Part shown: positions 24,770 to 36,656 of the stretch, piece by piece
Position numbering within the stretch: position 1 is the stretch's first letter
Layout of the letters: each line of letters starts with the position of its first letter
NCBI GenBank assembly: GCA_025531455.1
Contig: JAMYHL010000024.1
Location: 62,001 to 126,000, forward strand
Direction: 5' to 3'
Length of the DNA: 64,000 nt
Source of the DNA: Apiotrichum sp. Y4204
Taxonomy: Eukaryota > Basidiomycota > Tremellomycetes > Trichosporonales > Trichosporonaceae
The notes under the pieces: model-generated
The model's input: only the letters and a program-made list of their open reading frames with translations
What the model was told of the DNA's origin: nothing
Databases searched by the model: none
Made by a program: the position numbers and the translations under genes

Positions 24770-25820
24770 CTTGCATCGGGAGAATATCAACCCTGCGCGA
24801 GCATGCGAGCATGTGCTCGGTACGTGGTCGTGCTCGATCGTGATTGTGCCGACCCCACCTAAGGAGTATCTATGACTTAGAATGAGACCATGGGATATCG
24901 TGAGGGAATGTGTTGCCGGACCGTCGAAATGCTTGTTTGTCGTGGCACCCAGGAGATCATTGCTTGAAATTTCCTCATTTATTTATGTTTTCTTTTTTCT
25001 TTTTTTTTTTCCTACTTTCACGTTCTGATGAAAGCATAACACGCAGTCCTTGAGCCGAAAGGCCCTCCCTTCCTTTCCTCTGTTCAGCTGCCTCTAAACT
25101 GGCTCTTGGACTTGTTCGCCGATATGGCATACATCAAACTCAACTGCTCGCTGTTCGTGAACACGAACCCTCTGCGAAAGTGGCACCAGATTTGACGTAT
25201 GACGCCCCCCGTGAGAAGATGGGACGGTGCGTTGGGGAGTTGCTGCTGGCATGATACCGTTAGTCGTAGCTTAGAAACTCAGGTGAGCACTGTCAGGTTG
25301 CTGAACATGTCGGAAGAACGGACGACTGCCTTCGTGATCCTCGTCGATTCAGAGTCAACAATACTTCGCTTACATACAGTATGGTCAGCGAGTATTCAGT
25401 AGCCATTCTGACATGCACCCACGGGGTCCGAAAATGGTAGCTCACTGGACTCAACTAACGCTCTTGTGGTGCTCTGGACTGCTCGTGCGGTTGCCCGGGT
25501 GCACACATCGTAAGTAGGTGTGGTGCGGCCATCAATGCTACACCCCCACGTCAGGTATGACCTACAGTATTGCCCAGTAACTTGTTTTAGCACATCGCCC
25601 CATCCAGAATGAGAAGATCCTCGTCCTCGTACCCGACAGCCCAGGCATATGGAAGATGTAAGATTATTGAAGCTGTGAGGCAGGAATCCCAGCCAAAATA
25701 CAGTGTTCACCGAACAGTCAGTCACTGCATATGTCAAGAAGTGGCACTATATTTGCCTGCGTTTCCGTCACAATGTAATGGCATTGGATATATGCAAACA
25801 GTATTATGTCTATCATCTGT
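24770..25820. other. intergenic with pyrimidine tract
   Basis: About 1.05 kb between the tRNA gene and the 3' end of the CLC gene. It contains a T-rich pyrimidine tract around 24,988-25,013. No ORF looks coding. Confidence 0.6.
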
Positions 25821-28800
25821 CTAGCGCCCCTGTTCGTCATCCATGTCGAACGTGTAGGCATCGTTGGAGTTTCCAGTCGAGGAAGTCCTGGCCCCGGCAC
25901 CCGTGGCGCCAGCCCACGACCCAGAAGTGGTACGTGCATTGCGGACACGCGAGATCACGTCGTTGACTACAGTCACACCACGCGTCTGCGCCCACTGCAG
26001 ACCGTCTTCCAGGAGGTGCTCGAGGGAGGCTGGGTGGTGTGCGTCGCCCGGACGCTCGTCTCCGGGCATTGGGGTCCAGTCGCCGTCCCAACTGTTCCTG
26101 ATTCTCGGCGCAGCCGCCGCCGACATCTCCTCGCGGTGCTTCTCGGTGGCTTCGTGCCGCAGCACATCTTTAATCGTAACAAGGCCAACTAGGCGACCTT
26201 CATGGGACACGAGGATGACACGCGGGCCCATACGTCTGAATAGTTGCAGCACGATCTCGAGCGGCATCTTGGGGGATACCTGCAATGGTGTCTGAGGTCA
26301 GCTTACATACAGCAATTAACAGCTTACATCATCGACATATTGCCCGAAGTCCACCTTGTTGACGTCCTGTGTCCGATCCTCACCCTGCGACGGAAGCACG
26401 ATATCCGGATGGGGACGTAGGCCGTTTGGCATGGTCACATCATCCGATATCTCGTGGAACGTGCAGATGGCATCCAGCGACAGCTGGCGGGAACGGCGTG
26501 CGCGGTCGAGAGCATAGCGCAACTCATTCTTACGGATGAAGCCGATGATTGTCCAGTCAGAGTCACTCCTGACCACCGGGAAGCCCTGGTAGTTGGTGCT
26601 CTGCACAAGCTCGTTGACCTGCTGCAGCGGAATACCCGTGCTAGGCATCACCACAACCTCCTTTCGCATGACGTGTGCGACTGACGGTCAGCTTCCTACG
26701 AAACGTCGTCGGCTGGTCACTTACTCGGCTCAAAGTATTCCTTGGCTCCGGATTCGGCATCTTCTTTCTCCAGGAAGGGGAAGCCATTGAACTTGATCAT
26801 CTGGTCTGCGATACCGCCCTTGCCAATCTGCTCGCTAACGGCCTTGGTCACAAGAACCACAATCTAATGTCAGCTCAGTATAGCACGCGCTGCAACTCAC
26901 CATGGTAGGAAGAATATACGTCAATGCACCAGTCAGCTCGAACATGATGACCACAACAGTGACTGTCAGACCGGTGATGCCACCAAGAGTCGCACCTGCA
27001 CCGAGGAAGGCGTACGTTCCTGGTGTAATACAGGGTACGTCCGGCTGGCAGACTCCGGCGAACCATGGCGCGTTGGGGAACGACCTTGTTGATTAGCTAC
27101 AGGTCGATCATTGCTACCCACACTTGCATCGCCTTGACGAGAATGCCGACCAGGCGGCCGAAGGTCGCACCGACAGCCATGGAGGGCACGAAGATACCAG
27201 CAGGAACCTTGCTACCGTACGAGACGATAATGAAGCCAATGCGGAAGATCGAAGCCAGGAGCAGCGAGTTGACCATGCTCCACTGCGAGGATGCCTGACA
27301 GAGACCATCACGGTCACCGCCACCCTCGCATTCGCGGAAAAGAATAGCCATGGATTCAGTCATGTCGATGCGAAGGAAACGGTTGAGATATCCGACAATG
27401 CCCGTGAGCACTGCCAGAGTGACCGCCTCCATGACACCGTGGTTTGCAAGATGTTTGCGGCGGAATGCGGCGACTTGGAGATTGAACTTGGACACGAAGG
27501 CGCCGTAACAACCGCCGAATACACCAAGAAGAATGTATGCTGGAATCTCGAAATAGTGCCAGTCACGGTCGTAGGAGACCTGGAACAAGACGAGCTTTCC
27601 AGTACGGAACGGGTCAACAGACTGAGACGTGAGCGAAGATGAAATAAGAGCAGTCTTCGAAACTTACGGCAAGAGTGAAGGTGGCGACCAGCGCACAAAC
27701 AAAACTCCTCCACATTGTTCGTGTCGAGAAAGCTTGGTTCATTTCCTATTCCAGGTCAGATCAGCCTCATGACTCGACCCACCTCGATAGAGAACAGCAC
27801 ACCGCCAATAGGTGAACCGAAAGCGACCGCCACACCAGCTGCACTCGCCGCGGTTAGGATTTCTCGCGTTTTTACTAATGTAGTTAGCGGTCGATGAGCC
27901 TACACACTTACATTGACTGTGTTTATACCGTGGAAATAGCCGGGATACCAGGTTGCCAACACAACATGCCACATGCACACTTGGTCCCTCCTTGCCAACT
28001 GCAAGACCGGAACCGATCGAGAGAGGCTGATGATGAGCGCAGGCCTCGTACCAGGCGTAGACATACCAGTGTAAGAGCCTTGATAACGAAAGTCTCCACA
28101 CCAAGATAGCCATTAATGATGAAACCACTGAGGATGCACTTGATCTCCGAAATACCCGATCCTGCGGCATATGGCGCAAAGTTGCGCACCAGATATGCGG
28201 CAGTAAACGCGAAGAGAGCCTGCGAGTAATTAGGTTCTGCATTCTGCAATGCGTCCACTCATACTTACCGCGTAGATCACGTAGGAAATGTAGGGGAAAG
28301 GTTGTATTGAACCCCACTGGTGCCACTCCTCGCAGGTGTCCTCGTCCGAGATCTCGAGACAGCAGAACTTGCGGCTCAGCCACCAGCCTGTCGAGCAGCG
28401 GCCGAGCTTTATGTCGGCAAGCCAACCAGTCATAATTGACATGAGCGCTGAGCTCAAGCCGATCCCAATTCCTGCAGAGTTAGACAACACATGGCTTGTT
28501 CGCCTGGCAGGACTCACCGACAAGTGTGATCACGACGTACGCCTCGCCCTCCAAGAATGCCTTGTTCAGAGAACGCCATAGCCAGCCAAGTACACCATCC
28601 AGATGATTGAGGCGATCGCGTATGGAGCCTGCCCGTGGCAAAGGGTGTACGCGGGTACGTTCGCGAAGAGAGTCCTGAATCCAGTCTAATGCGTGTTAGC
28701 CAACCGGGAACGCTGCTGGCCGCAGACACTTCAATGCTCACCGACTGTGCTAAAGTCCTCATATCGTCTGTTATACTGTTAGCAGTCAAGTATCTTTTAT

Positions 28801-28950
28801 GGCGTTGGGTGCTCACTTCAGCTGGGCGAGGTCCAATTCCTCTTCTCCGCCACCTTGTGACGTCGTCAAGGATATATCCCCGGCACCCAGCATCGCATCG
28901 GTCTCGCCGTTGGCGCCTGCGCCCGATGTATTTGTTGGTGGGTACACCAT
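25821..28950 (-). CDS. CLC-family chloride/proton exchanger with CBS pair (Gef1/ClC-3 type)
   Basis: CLC channel/exchanger of endosomal or Golgi membranes, providing the anion shunt for V-ATPase acidification. The gene has many short introns. The product starts [10 protein letters not shown] and then has [20 protein letters not shown], typical of the ClC-3/Gef1 N-terminus. Filter motifs are present: [16 protein letters not shown] (gating Glu, which favours an exchanger), [12 protein letters not shown] with the proton-pathway Glu region, and [15 protein letters not shown]. Two C-terminal CBS domains are seen, one around [20 protein letters not shown] and one around [18 protein letters not shown]. 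The end is [16 protein letters not shown] small second coding exon of 26 nt (reading KRYEDFSTV across its junctions) occurs near 28,740-28,770. RAV1 in this window acts on the same acidification system, but the genes are 20 kb apart. Confidence 0.93.
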
Positions 28951-29714
28951 GTCCCTCGCTTCGCGCTTGAGCGTTGGTGATGAACTGAAGTGTTGCGGTG
29001 GTCGATTGCGGAATTGTTGAAACGCTACATCATCTGTCAACTGTCGCGCGACGCCAAGCTGAGCCAGGCGTGTCGGGAACGCTGCAGAGCAACAATCGTG
29101 CACTTTCATGACAACTTGGCGGCAAAAGGGCAAAGGAGCAGTGTGGAGGGCTGTGGACAGAAGCGGAGACTGCGTTGATGTCCGCCAAGCTCCACATCAC
29201 CAGCAGCCAGGTTCAGGGTATCTTTAGATCAGGGGTATTAGTTGCAGCGGCTGGCAACTCCAATGCTGGGTGGCAAACTCAATCCTCCCATTATGGGCGT
29301 GCCACATCTGAGAGTTGTTTGATAATGCCGGTCCAGATCGGTTATCCTTCATCTGCGCCCAGCTGCGCAGCTGCACCGCACACCACACCGATATGCACCA
29401 CTCGCACACCGGTTGCGTCTTGTGCCGTCAAGCTCTGGCCCCACCATCCTTGATCATCCCCGCCCACCACAGCCAAGTACTTTCTCTCATTACTCATCCA
29501 TCAACCTGTCTGTCCTCAACATTTCTCCTTCCAGCACGTAGACATTCTGGCCAGTGCGGTAGAGAGGTGCAGCGATCGCGTTGGTGACGTTTCTTTCCGT
29601 ATTGCTGTTCTATAGTACTCGCTTTCCTCTTGTCCGGTTGTTGAGAGACAGAGGATTCTTCAGAGTCTCGCAGGCACAACAGTTTGAGTTACTCTACTCG
29701 TCGTCCTCCGACCG
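28951..29714. other. divergent promoter region, CLC / PNUTS-like
   Basis: 764 nt between two divergent start codons. The right half, from about 29,430, is pyrimidine-rich on the plus strand and probably forms the 5' leader of the PNUTS-like gene. No gene or repeat was recognised. Confidence 0.6.
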
Positions 29715-32700
29715 ATGGAGCCACTGGCAGATCTCGTGAAGTACGCGTACGCATCATTTTCTTTCTCCTCTTCTCTGTGTTGAACGTCGCGCTCACGCGG
29801 CCCCTTCGCGCTGTAAACATACCGTGTCACATCCGACCTTGTAATCTTCCGCCCCTCTCGATTGCAACTGCGTTAATTATCCCGGTTGCCTCAACAGTCA
29901 AACCGACGAGCAACTGGCGTGGCTTGCAGAACAGCTAGCGGCCCACCCGATACCTCCAGGTCTCAGCCCCGACGACTGGCTTCTATGGCGCACGAGAGTT
30001 GCTGAGGGCACGGAAGAAATGGCAGCTCTAGAGTCCGTACTCCAAGACTCGATTCACCGCCACCAGCCAGCTCCGACAACGCAACGGGCTCAACCCACGC
30101 AGCCCGCGCAGCAAGGAAGGTTTCCGACCGACTACCAGATGTTTGAAAGCGCTGGCCAACAGCAGTTCAATGTCAAGCCCCCGCATCCCAGTGAGTGTCA
30201 TTTACGCGATAACAGGATCACATTCGTGCTGCAATGCGCGGTACGGAGGGTGAGAGAGTAAGCAGCGACCGTTGTGGACGCCTTAGTTCTCGAACGGATT
30301 TCAGAAATGGACACTATGAACCCCACCACACGTGTATGAACCCAGCTTTGTGCGCCTTGATTTGAGTCGCTCTTTGTAAGCCAAAGGCTGAGAGGTTGCT
30401 CGGCACCTTGAGACCACCCCAGACAACTGGAAGAGGCTACACAGATTCCCAGCTGCATGCTTTGCAACGGTATGCCACTTGCTTTCTGCGAGGGCAAAGC
30501 CATGCTGGCGCAGTTGTGCACCCACACCCAGCAGCAGCACAGCGTCGAGGATCCCAGGATCGAGGTGAACACACCCATGAGCCACACACTCCATTGCTGG
30601 AGAAGTCATGCCATTTCAAATGTTGAAATTGGCAATCCTCCGGTCTCGGAGCTGTGCGGGGGCCTTATCGTTCTCTCATTGTCCAGTCCTCATGCCTAAG
30701 CAGGGGTCGTGACGGTGCAAATCTCGCACGCCTAGATTTCACATGTCACGTGACTTTTGGTCTGTTTTGCGATTGGGCTTCTTTGTGGGGTCTCCACAAA
30801 TACTAGATCGGTTGTTTTCGTCTCGTCCTGTTATCGCTTGTCGTGTTTCGTAATTTTGTCGAACTTTTGCTGACTATCCAGACACGTCTTCACCAATGTT
30901 GATGCCAGGCAATGTCCACCAGCAGCCGCAGCAGACACAACAACAGCAGCATCAGCAGCACCTGCAGATCAATGGAAACCTCCTATCTCCATTCATGAAT
31001 ATGGGCCCCTCCAGCGCCAGTCCTGTGGCGAACAGCCCGAGGTTGTCACCAAACTCACCAGCGGCTTGGTCTCCATCTGGAACTGCATCGCATTCACCTG
31101 TGCCATTCGCACAGGTGGCCTCTCCGATAGCCTCTTCCAATTCTGCACCTCTAACCAACACTGCGAGTCCTGTTGGGGGATGGAACCAGGTTGCAGGATT
31201 TCCCGGATATCCGGGATCTGCCCAGCATGGCCAGGTACAATCAAACCCGGGCCAAATTCCGTCCACCACCATGTCGCCAACCAACACAACACCCACACCG
31301 GCGCCCGTTGTCAATACGACCGCGCAGGGGTCAATTCAGTCCTCTCCTCAACCGCCCATCATCTCATCCATCACCTCATCGTCCCACTCTGCTTCGCCGC
31401 CTGTTTTTTCATCACCTCGTCCTTTGTCTGTGGCCGCTGCTGCCCCTGTTGCTGCTGCTACGTCTTCCTCCCAGGTCTCCTCCTCTGGTTACGCTTCGCG
31501 TGTGCCATCTGTACCAACTCCTGTGCAGCCTGCACCATCCTTATTACCGCCTGACAACCCGTTCCATGATCTTGGGACCCCCGGGGTTCGACAGCGTAGC
31601 ATGTCGAGCTTCCGGGTCGTTCCCGCTCCTAAGAGCAAGTGGCTGCCAACACGAATGCCGAGGAAGACGGATGAGACCAAGGGCATGTTTGGTAACTCGT
31701 CGTCGTTCACGGTACCGTCGTTGACAGACGAGGATCAGCGTATTCTGAAGGAGATCCAGTTCCAGCTCTCGGCACGCCAGCTACTCCTGAACCAACCAGA
31801 CCTGATCTTCAAGTATCTTCGGCCTAGGGACGATGGGTCAACACTGCTGGCTCTGAATCCCGAGAACTTGAGTTATATCTTCCAGTCCCTCGACACGTCC
31901 GCATCATCATCATATCTGGCCATTATGGCGGAGAAGTGGAGGAATGTTGAATGTCTAGTGGCACTGCTCAGACGGTTTACCAAGCGGCCTTTGTACTGGA
32001 ACACAGCGATAACCCCTATGGTGCAAATGTTGGCACGCACACGGATGTCTGAAGATTTCGTAAAAGAGTATCGCATGGGGAAGAAGCTCAGTTTGCTCAT
32101 GACTGCAATGGAGGACGCTGGTACGTCTAGCCGATCATGCGTGAGGGGCGTTGCTAACACCACAGGACTCACCGTGTCGCCAGGGCTACGCAAAATGTCC
32201 GACAAGTTCCTCCAGCTAGCAATCCCGACCGCTCCGCAAAAGAAGCGCAAATCCAGTTCCGACAGCGAGGAAGATATCAAGGACGACAAGAAGCGCAGGG
32301 TTGTTGCTCCACTTCCGCCATCGAAGCCCGCTCGCCCGACGAACCCATCCACACCTGCATCCGCATCAACCGATAAGCCAGCTCCCAAAGCCGGAACCCG
32401 TACCGACATGTCCTTTTTCAACACGGGCATTAAGACCAAGACACCACTACCGAGCTTTAAGAAGCGGCCGCCTGGCCCTCCACCAGCGCCGGTGGCTGCG
32501 GGTTCAAGTGCAGGCAGTCTTCTTCAGAATACGATGAAGATGTTGAAGCAAAATGCTGCTAAAACCGAGGTCGTTGATAAGAAGCCCAGTGTTGTTCCTA
32601 AGCCTGGTGCTCCAAAACCTGTGGCCAACAAGGTTGGCCCCAAGCTGAATAAGAAGGGCCATACTGTCAAATGGCTCGACGACCCGGCGATCAACGTCAA

Positions 32701-33691
32701 AACTCGCGAGTTTGTGGCCATCCGAGAGTTCAAACAGGAGCCGCACGAGCTTGAACCAGCACCATGGCAACCACAGGTGAGGGCGTCCTCAGAAATGCTT
32801 CTGACCTTGCAGACCGATGAGTTTGGTGCGGCACACCCCCTTGGAGCGGAGTATGCATTGATCCGCGCACATGTCAGGGAAGAGATTCCCTGGTACGAAC
32901 CAGAGCGTAAGTTCCGTCACCCTTGTCGAGACGTTCCTAGACTGACCCATTCAGCATACGTCGAAGAAAAGGAAACAAAACCGACGCCTGAGGCGGAGTT
33001 CCAGGAAGAACGGGAGCGCGCACTTCTCACCGCACCATACACACCGGACGTTACCCAAGACGCGGGAGACAACTCGACAGTTCGCGTTGTTCGGCGGGAT
33101 CAGGATACCCGCATGATGAACACCAACCCAGTTTACATGCAGGATCACCAAGCCCCTCCTGTTCCTGCGGCTGCACCTGTCAACACTGGGCCCCCGTCTA
33201 CCAATGAAGCCGCAAAAGATTTGGTAGCTAACTTGTTGAGTAACCTCGACTTGCCGCGCCCCGCCGCGACTGAGCCTTCCTACGGTGCGGCACCAAACCA
33301 GCAAAGCAGCGACTACCGTGGACGCAGCCACCCTTATGCCCGCCCGTATGGGGATACGTCAGGTGGTTACAACAACCAGGCCAATGCCAACTATGGCAAC
33401 AACTACCCTGCCAACAACAGCGGGTTGGCGTACAATTCCCGTCCAGGAACTGGTCCAGGCGGATACCAAGCTCGTCCAGGGTTCACACCGAGCTACAATG
33501 CTGGTCCCAACAACAACCAGTGGAACAACAACCGTCCCCCCAACAACAACCGGTCAACCGGTCCGAATCGCTGGCAGAAAAATCGCGGTCGTGGCGGCGG
33601 TCAAGGACGACCTACATGCCGTCACTGGCTGGCTGGTAACTGTCTCGAAGGAGACCGTTGCAAGTTTCCGCACTCTACGTACCGCGGTTGA
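29715..33691 (+). CDS. PNUTS-like PP1 regulatory protein with CCCH zinc finger (Ppn1/Ref2-like)
   Basis: Five exons: 29715-29740, 29898-30190, 30882-32120, 32166-32906 and 32955-33691 (1011 aa). The N-terminus (TDEQLAWLAEQLAAHPIPPG) is helical. A Gln/Pro/Ser-rich stretch covers residues 107-340. A helical region at about residues 390-515 (EIQFQLSARQLLLNQPDLIF to GKKLSLLMTAMEDAG) fits a TFIIS-N/LW-like bundle. At about residue 682, KKGHTVKWLDD is a PP1-docking RVxF-type motif. The C-terminus has Asn/Gly-rich repeats and one CX7CX5CX3H finger (CRHWLAGNCLEGDRCKFPH). This order, helical bundle then RVxF then CCCH finger, matches animal PNUTS and relates to Ppn1 and Ref2 of the fungal cleavage/polyadenylation phosphatase module. 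A role in Pol II termination is inference. Introns at 32121-32165 and 32907-32954 are in-frame and stop-free. Confidence 0.75.
30746..30753. promoter_or_regulatory. TCACGTGA E-box palindrome in a long intron
   Basis: A perfect TCACGTGA palindrome lies inside the 691-nt intron of the PNUTS-like gene, 150 nt upstream of an in-frame ATG in the next exon (30896). It matches the site bound by Cbf1/bHLH factors in fungi. It could mark an internal promoter; there is no transcript evidence. Confidence 0.35.
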
Positions 33692-34147
33692 GTTACCGGC
33701 ATACATCACCGTACACATGCTCCTATCGCCTGCCCCTGCGATGGCAGTCCGATCGCACAACCATGATTCCCTCAATTCTTTTCACACTCACACGCATTCT
33801 CGACCATGATTCATTATTCCGCGAGTTCCACCATTCTCCCGCATATTCGTCCTCCACGACGTTTCTCCTGTCTGTAGCATCCCTTCCGTCCGTGTCATTT
33901 ATGGACCTTGATGTGCGCCGTCGCGCATGCGGACTTATGCACCCATGTACTGCGAATAGTCTATCACTGCTGACTCCGTCCCTGCTCATTATACAAAGAG
34001 CAGACGAATCCAATTCTCCGCGTATACCGCTGAGCTGCAATCCTGGCAGTAGATTCAAGCGAAGCAACTGTACATTCCATCTACAAACACAACTGTTCAT
34101 CCCCTCTATCCAGTCTACAATCTAAGTCATCGTGTCGCCACGACGCA
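33692..34147. other. convergent 3' flanks
   Basis: 456 nt between the stop codons of the convergent PNUTS-like and oxidoreductase-like genes. It presumably contains both polyadenylation regions. No gene is visible. Confidence 0.6.
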
Positions 34148-34600
34148 TCACTTGAAGTTCTTCTTCTCGGCGAGTGTCTCTGCCTTTGTCCCGTCGCGGA
34201 CAGCCCGCCATACGGCGACCTCCTCCCGCCACAGGTCCTGGACACACGGACAGCACGACGAGCCGCAGCATGCCTGTCGTCAGTATGTGTTTGGTAATTT
34301 GTTAATGATGCTTGGCTTTGATGCTTCGATGAGGAAGGCGAACGCCAAGAATCGGCCATGCGTAAGAGCCCAGAATGAAACGCCCCGCCATATGTGCCCG
34401 CCAGCCGTATCTCCTCCACAGCCATCACCTCCCCGTCACACACTCACATCAGCATCCGGCGGGGGCGGCTGTTCGGTTCCGAGTGCGGCTTCGAGCAGAT
34501 CGTTAGAGCGTCCGGGGGCTAACCGCTTCGCGTCGCTATAGTCCTGGATGAACTCGCGCACGTCGTCCTCGTCCGGCTCGGGGTACGTTGTCGCCGTCAT
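34148..34600 (-). CDS. small oxidoreductase-like protein (OXLD1/PF09791 type)
   Basis: Two short exons, 34600-34448 and 34273-34148, flank a 174-nt intron (GTGAGTGTG donor, CTGACGACAG acceptor) and encode 92 aa. Each exon alone is too short to stand out. The protein has an acidic start (MTATTYPEPDEDDVREFIQD), then PPPPDADACCGSSCCPCVQD, then LWREEVAVWRA. Proline run, CCxSxCxxCV and D-hydrophobic-aromatic order match the oxidoreductase-like N-terminal domain found in OXLD1 and in some fungal redox proteins. The Cys pairs may bind metal or be redox active; no biochemical role is known to me. Overlapping shadow ORFs on both strands hide it. Confidence 0.8.
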
Positions 34601-35771
34601 CGTGAAGCGGAGATTGGAGAGTGGTAGGGAGGCGCAGAGCTGTGGGGAGAAGAAATATAGTGGAGAGTATAGGAGAAGTGTGAAGTGTGATGCGAGATGT
34701 GACGCAGTGTGATCTAATATCCAGTGTCAGGAATAAGCAACAGCAAGCGCGACACCCCCACATCGGGTCAGTTTTATCATCGGGGCCGCCGCTGGAGCTG
34801 AAATTATCAATCACCGTTCCTTGGCAGTTATCTGATCGGGTGGCGTCGGAGCACTTCGGACGTGTCGGCGCCGGCACAGCCAAGACTGTCGCCCCCAGGT
34901 GCCTCCCTGCAGGAATTCGCACGAGCGGACAGACAGAGTGCCGACTATGCCATTGTATTTGGTCTCTCTCATGTTCATGTTACATTGTGCGCACCGCCCG
35001 CTTCGACGTCGCGATCCGATGAGGTTCGAGCCATTTGGGTTTTCGCTGTCGGCTGTGGTCGGTATGCTTTTCCTAGGAATGGTTATGCCTTGACCGCGTG
35101 TGACTCCGCTCATCCGATGGTCGCTGATCGACTAGTCTCTGGAGGATCCGGCAAGTGTGGAGTCAATGCGCGCGCCAGAAGCACATCTACTGCGTTATCG
35201 GACTGATTTCTGAATAAGCGTGCGCAACGGTGATACACCATGCACCACGCTGCACGCGCTACACTCTGCTCGCCTGATCTCGCCTCATCGCGCGCCTGAT
35301 GTCGCTCACGCCATCATGCCGCTTGCCACCGACCCCACATTTAACATCCCTGAACGGGCCGATGGCGAAGCGCGACCTGACGCCCCAAGTTCGCCTCAGT
35401 ACCTCGGTACCTCGATGCCATCCGGTCATCTCTTCCGTTGCCCGTTGTCGCCATCATGGATGGTTTGGATGGTCTCCTGTCTCCAGGCAGCACATGTCCG
35501 AGCTCCACGGCAATCCGGCGATCCCCCTCCGGGTTGACGCTAACCGCCTCTGTGGTGATCTGCAGCGCTAAAGAGATGCGCCGAGTGTTCACGAGCTCCG
35601 TCTCCTGGTCCCCAAGTGCGGACTCCATCGCGACAGGATACCTCGGGGCGGTGAGACCGTCTCTTTCGCTAGAGGTACACCTTGCACTGTGACTGTTATC
35701 TACACCTGTCTTGGCTTTGCAGTCCAACCCTTAACCCTTCGCTTCTCCTCCATCGTCCTAAAGCGTTTATC
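34601..35771. other. divergent intergenic region
   Basis: 1.17 kb between the divergent oxidoreductase-like and membrane-protein genes. Short ORFs overlap in several frames without coding features. A stretch ending GGCTTTGCAG near 35,721 could be the acceptor of a 5'-UTR intron for the membrane-protein gene. Confidence 0.5.
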
Positions 35772-36656
35772 ATGTCCATGTCCAGTTCGACTCCTTCTAA
35801 CCTGACACTCTCTTCCAACGCGGTTGTCGAAATGAATCACACAGCTCAGATGCTACTCCCAACAGCGAACTCTACGCCTCCCACTCAATCGCCGCTTACG
35901 ACGTCCGTACCCATACCAAACTCGAACCCGTCCCAATGCCTCAACTGGGAGGCCTCCCAGTCGTGCGGAAGCGGTATGCGGCCAGGAGCTTCCTTGCCAC
36001 TCGCCGTATCACTCATCGTCCCTCTCACATTCATCGCGGTATGCGGTGCATTCCTCACTGTAGGTGGTTCCATAGTAACAGGTGTTTACGGCAGGCGTGC
36101 TTCTGGGGCCGGATACGCGCTTGGTGCATCCAGCGGACACTCAGCGACTTGAGCGATAGCGGCCAGTCGCAGCAGTGTCCCGAAAACCCGTCACGGTGGA
36201 GGACTTGGAAAGCGCGTTCAACCGGTAACGAAGCGCCGCAACGATCTGTTTCGGTCGCTTCAGAGGACTTGGAGAAGGATACTGCCCAGTGTGTTCGGTG
36301 AGTTCAAACGTCACGAGGAGAGATCCTTTGAAACTCTGTAAAGCGACGCCTCGCAGACGTGGGTACTAACGTTCAGTGCCAGTGAAACCTCGAGTCCAGC
36401 CCCCAGAGCGACAGTTAGCCCCGACTTCAACCCCGTACTCGCCGATTCCCCCACTCTCGACCCTCTGCACTTCTCCGTCGGCCGTATACTCTCGCCAGTC
36501 GAAGAGGAGGAGGAAGACTGGTACCGTCGGCGCGACTCGGACCCGAAGCTCAAGAGGATTTCAGATCCAAATGCCCTCCGCCGCGTGCGCAGCCACTCGC
36601 TCGGTGCTCTCGTGGGCATCTCAGATGCGCGCTCGGCCTCTACCCGTTCCGTATAA
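35772..36656 (+). CDS. single-pass membrane protein with Ser/Thr-rich ectodomain, unknown function
   Basis: Three exons, 35772-36059, 36095-36297 and 36377-36656, splice to 256 aa across introns of 35 nt and 79 nt (branch GTACTAAC in the second). The first about 70 residues are rich in Ser, Thr, Asn and Pro with N-glycosylation sequons (NLTL, NHTA, NSTP) and the motif QCLNWEASQSCGSG. One transmembrane helix follows (LPLAVSLIVPLTFIAVCGAF), then a basic stretch (CFWGRIRAW). The cytoplasmic tail is polar and ends SHSLGALVGISDARSASTRSV, with an acidic patch SPVEEEEEDWYRRRDSD. No signal peptide is evident at this start, so type III insertion or an upstream exon is possible. The layout recalls fungal surface sensors such as Wsc/Mid2-like proteins, but no diagnostic domain is present. 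Confidence 0.7.
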
